Notes: a model not told the origin generated them from the sequence alone. A stretch of 64,000 nt of DNA from CAWBBA01 sp963729795 (GCA_963729795.1 CAVSPC010000056.1:61991-125990); one strand, 5' to 3'; counted from the first letter of the stretch, positions 7,592-16,667 are shown. A program made the numbers and translations.

Positions 7592-9829
7592 ATGAATCTT
7601 ACCGACCGCGACAAACAGATTATCAAGGAGCACATAGACCGGGGTGAGCCTCTGCCGCCCAAGTACAAGGTGATGCTCTTTGCCGATGCGCCGGAGGTGG
7701 AGCTGATATGGCAGGGGAAGACCAACGAAATCACGAGCGTCGTTCTTCCTTTCCAGTCCATAGAACAGATTGACGAACCACGAGCAGAGACTTTGTCGGG
7801 TAAGACGTTGGACTTGTTCGCAGCCGATGCGATGAGCGGAAGGCAGTCCGGTGGGTGGACGAACAAGCTCATTTGGGGGGACAACAAACTGGTTCTTTCA
7901 TCCCTCAAGAATGGCCCTATGCGACGGGAGATAGAGGCTGCTGGCGGTTTGAAACTCATTTACATTGACCCCCCGTTTGATATTGGAGCCGACTTCTCAG
8001 TGGATGTGGAGGTTGGGGACGAGACATTGACAAAAGAACCCAGCGTCCTTGAAGAGATAGTCTATCGCGATACTTGGGGCAAGGGCTCAGACAGCTTCAT
8101 TTCGATGATTTATGAACGACTGAGTCTGATGCATGATTTGCTGGCACAGGATGGGAGCCTTTATCTCCACGTGGGGCCGAACGTTAACCACCACGTTCGA
8201 TTACTACTTGAGGAGGTCTTCGGGCGTGATCGGTTGGAGCGAGAAATCATTTGGCGACGGGTGTCCGCACGCAGTCATGGGAATTTCTATCCAGCCACAC
8301 ACGATGTGATCCTTTTCTCCCGAAAAGGTGAAAACGTTATATGGAATCAACAATACACTCCGGTTAGCGACGATCTTGTGGACTCCCATTACACGAATGT
8401 TGAAGAAGAAACGGGGCGCAGGTTCACACTGGACAACTGCTTGAACCAGAACAAAGACCGCCCGAACCTCCGATATGAGGTTAATGGACACATCCGAACT
8501 TGGCGATGGACACAGGAAAAGATGGAGTCGCTCATTAGAGAGGGACGCATCGTTTTTACTTCGTCTGGAATGCCGAGATACAAACGTTATCTTGATGAAT
8601 CGAAAGGTGTTCCTCTCCAATCGATTTGGGTTGATATTAAGCCGGTGAATTCGCAAGCAATTGAGGATACAAGATACGAAACACAAAAGCCGGAAGCCTT
8701 GCTCGAACGCATTCTGAGGACTTCATCCAACGAAGGTGAGCTAATTGCTGACTTCTTCTGCGGCTCCGGTACAACCTTGGCCGTGGCGGAGAAACTTGGA
8801 CGGAAATGGATAGGCTGCGACCTGGGCCGGTTTGCGATTCACACGACACGCAAGAGGCTTATCGCGGTTCAGAGGGAACTCAAAGCCAAGGGCCATCCGT
8901 ACCGCAGCTTTGAAATTCTTAACCTTGGAAAGTACGAACGCCAATACTTCGTTGGCATAAACCCGAATTTGCCGGAGGAAGAGCGTACGAAACAGGCCAT
9001 CCAGAAGGAGGAGCAGTACCTTTCCCTCATTCTCAACGCATACAAAGCGGAGAGACTTTCACAGATGCCACCGTTTCACGGCAAGAAGGGCGCAACAGCC
9101 GTGGTGGTCGGCCCGATAGACGCTCCCGTTACACTCGCGCAAGTCAATGAGATCATTGATGAGTGCTGCCGCAAACAGATCAGCAAGGTGGATATCCTTG
9201 GCTTTGAGTTCGAAATGGGCCTTAAGCCGGTCGTGCAAGACGAGGCGCGACAAAAAGGCGTCAGCCTCAGCCTGAAGTACATCCCCAAGGATGTCTTTGA
9301 TAAGCGTGCGGTGGAGCGGGGGCAGGTGCAGTTCTATGATGTGGCATACGTGGAGGTTTTGCCGAAGGTTACGAAGAATGGCCTGGTTATTTCTCTCACT
9401 GATTTCGGTGTCTTCTATCGTCAGGACGATCTGGATGCCCTCGGAGAGAAGTTGAAGCCCGGAGGAAGCAAGGTCACGGTTGATGAAGGCCAGGTCGTCA
9501 AAATCGTGAAGGACAAAAAGGGAAAAATCACTCGGGAGGTCCTCACCAAGAAATGGACGGACTGGATTGACTACTGGGCTGTGGATTTTGACTATGCAAA
9601 CCGGCCTGAAGTCATCCGCGTTGTGGAAGACGGCAATGAACGAGAAGTCTGGACGGGCAACTACATCTTTGAAAACGAATGGCAGAGTTATCGCACCCGG
9701 AAAGACCGGAACTTGGAGTTGACCAGCGGAGAGCACATCTATGACAAGCCCGGTCGGTATAAGATAGCCGTGAAGGTGATAGACATTTTCGGTAACGACA
9801 CCACGAAGGTCGTGGAGGTCAAGGTGTGA
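7592..9829 (+). CDS. Type III-like DNA methyltransferase (Mod)
   Basis: This is an adenine- or cytosine-N4 DNA methyltransferase of 745 residues. The catalytic motif IV is DPPF (126-129) and the SAM-binding motif I follows it, FFCGSGTT (388-395), so the order is that of beta-class and type III Mod enzymes. A recognition-type region of about 250 residues lies between the two motifs. Beyond residue about 440 there is a long C-terminal part with KGATAVVVGPIDAP and a beta-rich end (TSGEHIYDKPGRYKIAVKVID) that resembles a PKD/Ig-like fold and is not part of a minimal Mod. Its stop overlaps the next start (GTGA), tying it to the ATPase, STAS, PIN and Res genes downstream. Confidence 0.9.
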   Translation: MNLTDRDKQIIKEHIDRGEPLPPKYKVMLFADAPEVELIWQGKTNEITSVVLPFQSIEQIDEPRAETLSGKTLDLFAADAMSGRQSGGWTNKLIWGDNKLVLSSLKNGPMRREIEAAGGLKLIYIDPPFDIGADFSVDVEVGDETLTKEPSVLEEIVYRDTWGKGSDSFISMIYERLSLMHDLLAQDGSLYLHVGPNVNHHVRLLLEEVFGRDRLEREIIWRRVSARSHGNFYPATHDVILFSRKGENVIWNQQYTPVSDDLVDSHYTNVEEETGRRFTLDNCLNQNKDRPNLRYEVNGHIRTWRWTQEKMESLIREGRIVFTSSGMPRYKRYLDESKGVPLQSIWVDIKPVNSQAIEDTRYETQKPEALLERILRTSSNEGELIADFFCGSGTTLAVAEKLGRKWIGCDLGRFAIHTTRKRLIAVQRELKAKGHPYRSFEILNLGKYERQYFVGINPNLPEEERTKQAIQKEEQYLSLILNAYKAERLSQMPPFHGKKGATAVVVGPIDAPVTLAQVNEIIDECCRKQISKVDILGFEFEMGLKPVVQDEARQKGVSLSLKYIPKDVFDKRAVERGQVQFYDVAYVEVLPKVTKNGLVISLTDFGVFYRQDDLDALGEKLKPGGSKVTVDEGQVVKIVKDKKGKITREVLTKKWTDWIDYWAVDFDYANRPEVIRVVEDGNEREVWTGNYIFENEWQSYRTRKDRNLELTSGEHIYDKPGRYKIAVKVIDIFGNDTTKVVEVKV

Positions 9830-10698
9830 AAGTCACTCTCCCGGAAATTCGGCATTCTCTTACGGGATTCCAGGCACTGGTTGCACTGCACGACCAGACT
9901 AAGGACTGTCTTTTTGAGGAAATCCAGATCGACATGAATCGGGCCGGTTGGTTTGATGCTGATATGTGTGCGGCCTTCGGGGCCATTCTTTACCGTCTCG
10001 GCGACAACGTGAACACATTACTGCTGACCAACATTCCCTCCAACGTGGAGAGAATATTGTCAAAAAACGGCTTTCTCAGCAACTATGGTCGGGAGAAGAT
10101 TCCCGATACTTGGGGCACCACAATCCCGTACCACCGGTACGACGCGAAAGACGACCGTTATTTTGCTGCTTATATTGAAGAAGAATTTATTCGACGTTCA
10201 GAAATGCCCAAGATGTCTGCCGGCCTTGTGAAGAAATTCAGGGAAAGCGTCTTTGAGATTTTCAGTAACGCTGTGATCCATTCCCGTACGAAACTGGGCA
10301 TCTTCAGTTGCGGACAATATTTTCCGAGAAGGGACACGCTGGATTTTTCCGTTGCCGACCTGGGTGTAGGAATCCGAAAAAACATTGAAGACAACCTGGG
10401 GCTGAATTTGTCAGCGGAAGATGCAATCGAATGGGCGACCCAGGGCACAAATACCACGAAGCGCGGTCGGATTCCAGGGGGCCTTGGTCTGAAATTGTTG
10501 TCCGAATTCATTCAACGAAATGGGGGACGATTGCAGATCGTCTCCGACCGAGGCTATTGGTGCTTGGAACAAGGTGGTACTCGGAAAACTTCTTTGAACG
10601 GTTCATTCCCTGGAACCGTTGTGAACATAGAAATCAACACTTCGGATGTGAGATCGTACTGCTTGAAGTCAGAGTTGTCGGAAACGGACATTTTCTGA
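9826..10698 (+). CDS. GHKL (histidine-kinase-like) ATPase in the R-M cassette
   Basis: This is a 290-residue protein with a C-terminal GHKL ATPase domain. The N box is EIFSNAVIHS (around residue 147), the G1 box is VADLGVGI, and the G2 box is GGLGLKLLSEF. No HisKA dimerisation domain, sensor or transmembrane segment is seen. It is therefore not a normal two-component kinase and looks more like an anti-sigma-type (SpoIIAB/RsbW-like) kinase or a conformational ATPase. The N-terminal 100 residues resemble a small STAS-like alpha/beta domain, by pattern only. It starts at GTG inside the end of mod and is followed 24 bases later by the STAS-like gene. Confidence 0.8.
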   Translation: MKVTLPEIRHSLTGFQALVALHDQTKDCLFEEIQIDMNRAGWFDADMCAAFGAILYRLGDNVNTLLLTNIPSNVERILSKNGFLSNYGREKIPDTWGTTIPYHRYDAKDDRYFAAYIEEEFIRRSEMPKMSAGLVKKFRESVFEIFSNAVIHSRTKLGIFSCGQYFPRRDTLDFSVADLGVGIRKNIEDNLGLNLSAEDAIEWATQGTNTTKRGRIPGGLGLKLLSEFIQRNGGRLQIVSDRGYWCLEQGGTRKTSLNGSFPGTVVNIEINTSDVRSYCLKSELSETDIF

Positions 10699-10722
10699 GA
10701 GAGGCATAGAGGGAGAGTACAC

Positions 10723-11085
10723 GTGAAAGAGAGCATAACACTTTCCGTTTTCGAAATCGTCGGAAGCCCGCTTTGCGTAGCGTCAGACGACGGTGAAAAG
10801 GTTTACGAACGAATTGAAAAAGCCATAAAGCAAGGTCGCAGCGTCTCCTTGTCCTTTGTGAACATCACCAGCTTGACATCGGCCTTCCTAAACGCGGCTA
10901 TCGGGCAACTTTACGGGGTGTTTTCCGAAGAAGAGATTCGGGCGAACCTTGCCGTAAAAGATATGGAACCGGATGACCTTGCCTTGCTGAAGCGGGTCGT
11001 TGAGACGGCAAAAGCCTATTTTCAAGACCCTTCTCGGTTCGCGGAGGCCAGGAGGACTGCTTTGGAGGAAGACGATGAGCAGTGA
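10723..11085 (+). CDS. STAS-like protein (DUF4325 type)
   Basis: This is a 120-residue protein with the pattern of STAS-like DUF4325 domains: a strand, then VYERIEKAIKQGRSVSLSF, then the turn NITSLTSAFLNAAIGQLYG. In anti-sigma-antagonist systems the loop serine or threonine is phosphorylated by a GHKL kinase, and here a GHKL ATPase lies immediately upstream. The pairing suggests a phospho-switch, but this is inference. The start is a GTG with GAGGGAG upstream. The 3' end overlaps the PIN gene by 11 bases, so the two are probably translated together. Confidence 0.7.
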   Translation: MKESITLSVFEIVGSPLCVASDDGEKVYERIEKAIKQGRSVSLSFVNITSLTSAFLNAAIGQLYGVFSEEEIRANLAVKDMEPDDLALLKRVVETAKAYFQDPSRFAEARRTALEEDDEQ

Positions 11086-11617
11086 AGCCTTCCACATTCG
11101 GGACTACCACTTCTCCAATTCAGACGCCCTGCTCGTTGACGCCAACGTCTGGCTTTATCTTTATGGCCCACAGGAACCTGAGGATTGGCGAGCGAAAGTC
11201 TATTCCCAGGCCCTGAAGTGGATTCTCAAAGCAGGAAGCACGATGTTCGTGGACGTGCTGGTGCTGTCAGAATTCGTTAACCGATACTCCAGGCTGGAGT
11301 TTGGCCTTTGGACAAGAAGCTCCGGGATTTACGAATTCAAGCGGTACCGCAAGCATCCTGATTTTGGGCCTGTGGCGGCGGCCATCGCTGCTGCGCTTCG
11401 GAGCATTATCAAACAAACCCGGTGCATTGAGACTGGCATTGAGTCAATGGATATGCATTCGTTCCTCAACGATTACGAGGCGAAGTGTCCGGACTTCAAC
11501 GATCAAGTCATATTGGAATTGTGCCGAAAGAATGGACTGAAACTGCTCACCCACGACGGGGATTTTAAAGACTCCGGCATTCCGGTCATCACTGCAAACA
11601 AACGCCTTCTGGCGTAA
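11075..11617 (+). CDS. PIN-domain nuclease-like protein
   Basis: This is a 180-residue PIN-fold protein, a family of Mg-dependent RNases often found as toxins. The acidic residues expected for the active site are present: Asp22 in LLVDANVWLY, Glu66 in LVLSEFVNRY, Asp in DFNDQVI, and a final Asp in LLTHDGDF. The ATG at 11075 has GGAGGAAG just before it and lies inside the end of the STAS-like gene; an in-frame ATG at 11000 is less likely. There is no separate antitoxin gene next to it, so control may come from the ATPase/STAS pair. That is inference. Confidence 0.82.
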   Translation: MSSEAFHIRDYHFSNSDALLVDANVWLYLYGPQEPEDWRAKVYSQALKWILKAGSTMFVDVLVLSEFVNRYSRLEFGLWTRSSGIYEFKRYRKHPDFGPVAAAIAAALRSIIKQTRCIETGIESMDMHSFLNDYEAKCPDFNDQVILELCRKNGLKLLTHDGDFKDSGIPVITANKRLLA

Positions 11618-11629
11618 GAGAGGCTGGCA

Positions 11630-14305
11630 ATGGCCCTCAATCCGAACTTTCCTACCGACCCGCACGCCATACTTGACCCCGACGTTCGCTGGTATCCTGG
11701 TGAAGAAAAATATTCGGAAGATGGATACGCCACCCTGCTGCCTCCCCTCGTTTACGAGATTCGCAAAAAGGTTAAATCTTGGCGGGCCGGGAGTTACCTC
11801 GGCGCGAGCGACACCACGAGGGCGTTGCTCAACCATTGGTTCAACACGGAACATCTGCTGCCGCAGGAAGACGGAAATCTGCAACCATTCCAGTATTACT
11901 TCTGCCAACGGGAAGCGGTGGAATCAGCCATATTGCTTTATGAAGTGGAAGAGGCCCGAGACCCGTATGCTCTAATCAAATATGACGCTTCTGGCCGCAT
12001 ATCAAAAGGGATGTTCCACGAGGACTGGACTCGTTACGTGATGAAGCTTGCGACGGGAACGGGCAAAACGAAGGTGATGAGCCTGCTGATCGCGTGGGCC
12101 TATTTTAATAAGAGATACGAGCCGGGCTCTGACCTCAGCACCAATTTTCTCGTCATCGCGCCGAACATCATTGTTCTGGACAGGCTCCGGGAGGACTTTG
12201 ATGGCCTAAAAATTTTCCATCACGACCCGATACTTCCCGAAAACGGCTATGAAGGACAAAACTGGCATGACGACTTTCAGATCACCCTCCACGTTCAGGA
12301 CGAGATACAGGTGATCTCCGACACCGGGAATATTTTTCTTACGAACATTCACAGGGTCTTCCAGAATGAATCATTACCCTCTTTTGAAGATGAGGACACC
12401 ACCGATTATTTCCTGGGCAAACGTCCAACTGGAAGCACGAACAAACAGCAGGTTGACCTGGGCCAGATCGTACGGGACGTGCCGGATTTGGTGGTCATAA
12501 ACGACGAGGCCCACCACATCCACGACTCCGAAATGGCCTGGTTCAAGAGCATAGAAGACATTTCCAATCGTCTGCGACTCAAGGGGAGCAAACTCTCGGC
12601 TCAATTTGACCTGACCGCCACCCCGAAACACGATAATGGAGCCATCTTCGTTCAAACCATCAGTGATTATCCTCTAGTGGAGGCAATTCGCCAAGGAGTA
12701 GTCAAGACCCCGGTGCTTCCCGATGCGGCCTCTCGGGCAAAACTGTCGGAGAAGCAAAGCGCAAAATTCTCCGAGCAGTATGAGGATTACCTGCACTTGG
12801 GCTACCTTGAGTGGAAAAAGGTTTACGAGGAACTGAAACCTACCGGGAAGAAATCGGTGCTCTTCGTGATGACCGACGACACCAGAAACTGCGACGAGGT
12901 GGGCGAATACCTCAGGAGCAGATACAAGGAAATGAGCGATGCCGTGCTCGTGATTCACACAAAAAAGAATGGTGAAATCTCCGAGGCATCCAGCAGCAAG
13001 AGCAAAGAAGAATTAGATGAATTACGCAAACTTAGCCGGAACATTGATCAGTTGGAGAATCCGTACAAAGCGATAGTCTCGGTGATGGTACTGCGGGAAG
13101 GGTGGGATGTTCAGAATGTGGTGGCGCTCGTAGGTTTACGCCCTTACAAAGCCAAGAGCCAAATCCTTCCTGAGCAGACGCTTGGCCGAGGATTGCGGAG
13201 GATGTTCCGCGGCCAGCCGGTTGTTGAAAAGGTGAGCGTAGTCGGAACCAGCGCATTTATGGACTTCGTGGAATCTATAAAAAACGAAGGGGTGGAACTA
13301 GAATACGCACCGATGGGAGGGAAGAGCCAACCGAAGTCGCCTCTGGTGGTGGAGGTAGATAATGACAACGAATCCAAAGACATCAATAACTTGGATATAG
13401 AATTGCCCATTCTCGCTCCACGAATCTACCGGGAGTACAAAGACCTCGGGGCACTGGATGTAGAGGCGCTGCCAAGGCCAAAATTTCACGTAAAAGTATT
13501 CTCGGAACAGGAGAAACGAGAGATCGTCTTCAAAGACATAGACAAGGACGATATTAGCCATACCACGGTCATGGATTCGGCTTTCACTCCCTCCCATCAA
13601 AGCGCCGTAGGCTTCTTCGCAAGAGCAATAATGCGAGATTTGAGGCTGGTCGGAGGGTTTGACATCCTGTTCGGCAAGCTCAAAGAATTTATGGAGAAGT
13701 ACCTTTTTGACAGGCCCGTGGATTTGGACGATCTCAACGTCCTGCGGAACATATCGGAAACAGCAATCACGAAAGCCATCCTTGAGACCTTCAAGGCCGC
13801 AATCAATGCCCTTACTGTCAAGGACAAAGGAACCACGGAAATCCGAGACTCTATAAAATTGAGCAAGACGCGCCCCTTCGTTGTGAACGACCAGGCGTAC
13901 TTAGTTCCGAAGAAGTCCATCTTTAACAAAGTCGTGGGGGACAGCGGTTTTGAACTTGAATTTGCCGGCTTCCTTGACGGCTGCGCCGACATCATCTCCT
14001 TCGTTAGGAATTACCAAAGCACGTCCTTCAGGATTGAATACCGGACAGCGGAGGGCGGCATCGCGAACTACTACCCCGATTTCGTGGTGAAGGAGACCGA
14101 GACCGAAATGTGGCTTATTGAGACCAAGGGCCGGGAAGACCTGCAAGACCCTCTGAAATGGGAACGGCTCGTTCAGTGGTGCCAAGACGCCTCTGCAAAG
14201 GTTGTGAATCGAAACTTCCGGCCACTGTTCGTCCGCCAGGAGCAGTGGGAGAAATACCACCCGAAGAATTTCAAGGAGTTGGCCGTGGCCTTCTTTGCGA
14301 AGTGA
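11630..14305 (+). CDS. Type III restriction enzyme Res-like helicase-nuclease
   Basis: This is an 891-residue superfamily 2 helicase fused to a nuclease. Helicase motifs are seen in order: Walker A LATGTGKTKV (about 140-148), DEAH in VINDEAHHIHD (about 292), TATPKH (about 328) and motif VI QTLGRGLRRMF (about 517). The C-terminal end carries a PD-(D/E)xK pattern, YYPDFVV followed by LIETKGRED (about 815-836), as in EcoP15I-type Res. It closes the cassette that begins with the Mod gene, and its ATG follows the PIN gene by 12 bases. With Mod it should form a type III restriction complex. The three genes between them are not part of the classic two-gene system. Confidence 0.9.
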   Translation: MALNPNFPTDPHAILDPDVRWYPGEEKYSEDGYATLLPPLVYEIRKKVKSWRAGSYLGASDTTRALLNHWFNTEHLLPQEDGNLQPFQYYFCQREAVESAILLYEVEEARDPYALIKYDASGRISKGMFHEDWTRYVMKLATGTGKTKVMSLLIAWAYFNKRYEPGSDLSTNFLVIAPNIIVLDRLREDFDGLKIFHHDPILPENGYEGQNWHDDFQITLHVQDEIQVISDTGNIFLTNIHRVFQNESLPSFEDEDTTDYFLGKRPTGSTNKQQVDLGQIVRDVPDLVVINDEAHHIHDSEMAWFKSIEDISNRLRLKGSKLSAQFDLTATPKHDNGAIFVQTISDYPLVEAIRQGVVKTPVLPDAASRAKLSEKQSAKFSEQYEDYLHLGYLEWKKVYEELKPTGKKSVLFVMTDDTRNCDEVGEYLRSRYKEMSDAVLVIHTKKNGEISEASSSKSKEELDELRKLSRNIDQLENPYKAIVSVMVLREGWDVQNVVALVGLRPYKAKSQILPEQTLGRGLRRMFRGQPVVEKVSVVGTSAFMDFVESIKNEGVELEYAPMGGKSQPKSPLVVEVDNDNESKDINNLDIELPILAPRIYREYKDLGALDVEALPRPKFHVKVFSEQEKREIVFKDIDKDDISHTTVMDSAFTPSHQSAVGFFARAIMRDLRLVGGFDILFGKLKEFMEKYLFDRPVDLDDLNVLRNISETAITKAILETFKAAINALTVKDKGTTEIRDSIKLSKTRPFVVNDQAYLVPKKSIFNKVVGDSGFELEFAGFLDGCADIISFVRNYQSTSFRIEYRTAEGGIANYYPDFVVKETETEMWLIETKGREDLQDPLKWERLVQWCQDASAKVVNRNFRPLFVRQEQWEKYHPKNFKELAVAFFAK

Positions 14306-14337
14306 AAAAGTGCCCCGCGGCCGTGGCACCCTCTCTT

Positions 14338-14626
14338 TCACTCCTCCTCGGCAAATGGGTTGCGGGCCAGACGACAGGTGCAGTTGCCTTCATCGCCACT
14401 GTTCCATTCATTGATGATTTTCTTCAGGCCGGTCCTGTCCAGGTCGAGGTATTGTTTCACATTGCCCTGGGTGATCAACCTCATCTTGTAGGCGAAGAAA
14501 GACCGCTTCTTCCAGCAAAGCAGGGCTAAAAGGAAGCCGCTCTTTTAGAAGTCCCCGCCCGTCCAATAGGTTCAAGATGTCCACATAAGCACTTTTCTGC
14601 TTATTCGAATTGCTCGTATCGGCCAT
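14338..14626 (-). pseudogene. Small unrecognised gene, apparently frameshifted
   Basis: On the minus strand an ATG at 14626 opens a frame reading DILNLLDGRGLLKERLPFSP. The frame then drifts into unlikely sequence, while the +1 frame from about 14484 down to a stop at 14338 reads convincingly (LITQGNVKQYLDLDRTGLKK, ending ARNPFAEEE). The total length is one base more than a multiple of three, so one inserted base would restore a 95-residue protein. Alternatively, two separate small proteins exist, the second starting at the ATG at 14482-14484 (48 residues). No family is recognised. It lies tail-to-tail with the Res gene. Confidence 0.4.
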
Positions 14627-14780
14627 GGGTCACTCCCGGTACAGTCCACCAGTCTCTCACATATTAGTCCATCACCAGCCAATCGTGTTTCAAACGCGCT
14701 GTCGGGTATTTGTTGCAAGTTTTCAGCCTAACCTTTATGTTTTATATTTTGAATACAAAATTCTTCTCCGGATCAAGAAA

Positions 14781-15620
14781 ATGAGGACAATTTCAGTAGA
14801 AGATGTTACCGCCGCGGTCCGACGCTTGTGTATGGATGCGTGCACAATCCTCGGCGACGATGTTATAAAACGTCTCGAGGTCGCCTTGCTTAACGAGGAA
14901 TCAACGATCGGCCGCGAGATTCTCGAGCGAATCATACAGAATTCTCAGATAGCAGCGGAGGAGAAAATACCTCTCTGCCAGGATACCGGAATGGCCGTAG
15001 TATTTGTCGAAATAGGCCAGGACGTTCATCTCACGGGCGGAGCGCTCGACGAAGCGATCAACGAAGGAGTCCGGCAAGGATATCGGGATGGGCATCTCCG
15101 CAAGTCGGTCCTTCATCCCATAACTCGTGTGAATACTGGAGACAACACTCCTGCGGTGATTCACACTGAAATCGTCCCAGGGGTCGGCCTTAGGATCACT
15201 CTGGCGCCGAAGGGGTTCGGATCTGAAAACATGAGTCGAGTCATGATGTTTCCCCCGTCGGCTGGCATTGAGGGAGTGAAAGACTTCATAGTTCAGAGAG
15301 TGGAAGAATCCGGAGGCAATCCCTGTCCGCCGGTAGTGGTGGGGGTGGGCCTTGGAGGTACCTTTGAGAAAGCTGCTCTCCTTGCCAAGAAGGCTCTGCT
15401 TCGACCGTTGGGTACGCAAAATTCCGACTCGGATCTGGACAGTCTCGAACAGGAGTTGCTCGAACGGATCAACCGACTCGGCATTGGACCTATGGGGCTG
15501 GGCGGCCGGACTACCGCGCTTGCAGTACATGTGAATGCATATCCTACGCATATAGCCAGTATTCCTTGCGCGGTCAATATACAATGTCACTCGTGCCGTC
15601 ATCGGGAGGTGGAGCTTTGA
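14781..15620 (+). CDS. Fumarate hydratase class I, alpha subunit
   Basis: This is the large subunit of a two-subunit [4Fe-4S] fumarase (or closely related L-tartrate dehydratase) that interconverts fumarate and malate. The three cysteines expected to hold the cluster are visible in IPLCQDTGMAVV, GGNPCPPVVVGVG and the C-terminal IPCAVNIQCHSCRH. The length (279 residues) fits. I chose the ATG at 14781 (MRTISVEDVTAAV) because this is where family similarity begins; the frame is open further upstream but reads as non-coding. The beta subunit overlaps its stop. Fumarase and tartrate dehydratase cannot be told apart by eye; fumarase is the commoner role. Confidence 0.9.
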   Translation: MRTISVEDVTAAVRRLCMDACTILGDDVIKRLEVALLNEESTIGREILERIIQNSQIAAEEKIPLCQDTGMAVVFVEIGQDVHLTGGALDEAINEGVRQGYRDGHLRKSVLHPITRVNTGDNTPAVIHTEIVPGVGLRITLAPKGFGSENMSRVMMFPPSAGIEGVKDFIVQRVEESGGNPCPPVVVGVGLGGTFEKAALLAKKALLRPLGTQNSDSDLDSLEQELLERINRLGIGPMGLGGRTTALAVHVNAYPTHIASIPCAVNIQCHSCRHREVEL

Positions 15621-16174
15621 AAGTCGAACCGAAACGGATAATCGCTCCCCTCGGAAAAGAACTGGTACGAGAACTTCGAGCAGGGGATGTCGTGAGTTTG
15701 TCAGGGACGCTTATCACCGGTCGAGACGCGGCCCACAAAAGGATGACAGATCTCTTACGCGACGGAAAGCCCCTCCCCTTCTCGATCGAGGGAGAGGTTA
15801 TCTATTATGTAGGTCCCACACCTGCGCCTCCCGACCGACCGATAGGAGCAGCCGGTCCTACAACGAGTTATCGCATGGATGCTTATGCCCCACTTCTCAT
15901 GGAGCATGGGCTCAGAGGAATGATAGGCAAAGGACCTCGCTCCGAAGCCGTCAAGCAGGCCATGATTCAGTGGGGAGTTGTGTACTTCGCTGCGGTGGGC
16001 GGTACGGGAGCACTCATATCGCGCTGCATAATAAAGTCCGAGGTTCTTGCATGGGAGGAATTGGGGCCTGAAGCTGTGCGAAGGCTCGTGATCGAAGATC
16101 TTCCGCTAATAGTGGCTGTCGATTCTAAGGGCGGTGACTTGTACGTGACCGGAAGGCAAAAATACAGGAAATAG
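15617..16174 (+). CDS. Fumarate hydratase class I, beta subunit
   Basis: This is the small subunit that completes the class I fumarase. Typical segments are GDVVSLSGTLITGRDAAHKR, the YYVGPTPAPP turn, GAAGPTTSYRMD and MIGKGPRS. I place the start at the TTG at 15617, which overlaps the alpha stop by four bases. A strong GGGAGG at 15604-15609 sits at the right distance, and the protein then begins KVEPKRIIAPL as expected. In-frame ATGs at 15566 and 15584 would add unrelated residues encoded inside the alpha gene. The overlap suggests coupled translation in a 1:1 ratio. Confidence 0.9.
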   Translation: MKVEPKRIIAPLGKELVRELRAGDVVSLSGTLITGRDAAHKRMTDLLRDGKPLPFSIEGEVIYYVGPTPAPPDRPIGAAGPTTSYRMDAYAPLLMEHGLRGMIGKGPRSEAVKQAMIQWGVVYFAAVGGTGALISRCIIKSEVLAWEELGPEAVRRLVIEDLPLIVAVDSKGGDLYVTGRQKYRK

Positions 16175-16199
16175 CGAGTTCAAAATGAATTCTAGAGGA

Positions 16200-16535
16200 T
16201 CACTTCTCTCTGACGGAACAAGACGCCTGCTCTTCTCCATGTAGCGATCTCGCGGGAACGCAACCTCCTAAGGCTTTCCAGATTTCGTCGATTTGATCGG
16301 CTTTGAGTCCCAGTTTTTCAAAAGTGCTTTCGAGCTTTTCAACCGACTCCATCTGTCTGACCAGATCGAAGTCTTCCCGGAGACATTTTCCCACGTAGTA
16401 CTTTATGAGGGCCTGATATCCGGACATACCTTTGGCAGGAGCGATCTTTTTGAGTTTATCCAATACATCCACCGGAATACGGAGGGATATCATGGTCGTA
16501 GGACGGTGTTTAGTCGGAATCATCATTTTCTTCAT
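16200..16535 (-). CDS. Ribbon-helix-helix (CopG/BrnA-like) putative antitoxin
   Basis: This is a 111-residue protein with a basic N-terminus and a ribbon-helix-helix core, TMISLRIPVDVLDKLKKIA followed by SGYQALIKYYVGKCL. Such proteins are usually DNA-binding antitoxins of type II modules or small repressors. Residues 60-85 form a charged helix. A toxin partner (BrnT, HicA or RelE type) would be expected just upstream, but the 132 bases between it and the kinase remnant hold no complete gene I can recognise. It may be an orphan, or its partner is lost. Confidence 0.65.
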   Translation of the reverse strand: MKKMMIPTKHRPTTMISLRIPVDVLDKLKKIAPAKGMSGYQALIKYYVGKCLREDFDLVRQMESVEKLESTFEKLGLKADQIDEIWKALGGCVPARSLHGEEQASCSVREK

Positions 16536-16667
16536 ATCAACAATCTTATCCTAAAGTTTCGTATATACCTTGTCAGGACATCTTCCAGAAAAGGGTTGTT
16601 CCAGTTCCTAATTTCGCCACAGCACTCTGAGCAGCCGGTATCAGATCCATATTCCTCTCCTGCACGC

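Noticed and set aside
9059..9736. A 225-residue open frame antisense to the methyltransferase C-terminal part.
   Set aside because: The sense strand is a clear gene continuing the Mod frame; the antisense product has no motif.
14610..14780. A 57-residue upstream extension of the fumarase alpha frame.
   Set aside because: Family similarity begins at the ATG at 14781, and the upstream part is hydrophobic and unlike any fumarase.
14901..15602. A 233-residue open frame antisense to fumarase alpha.
   Set aside because: The opposite strand encodes a complete conserved enzyme with its cluster cysteines.
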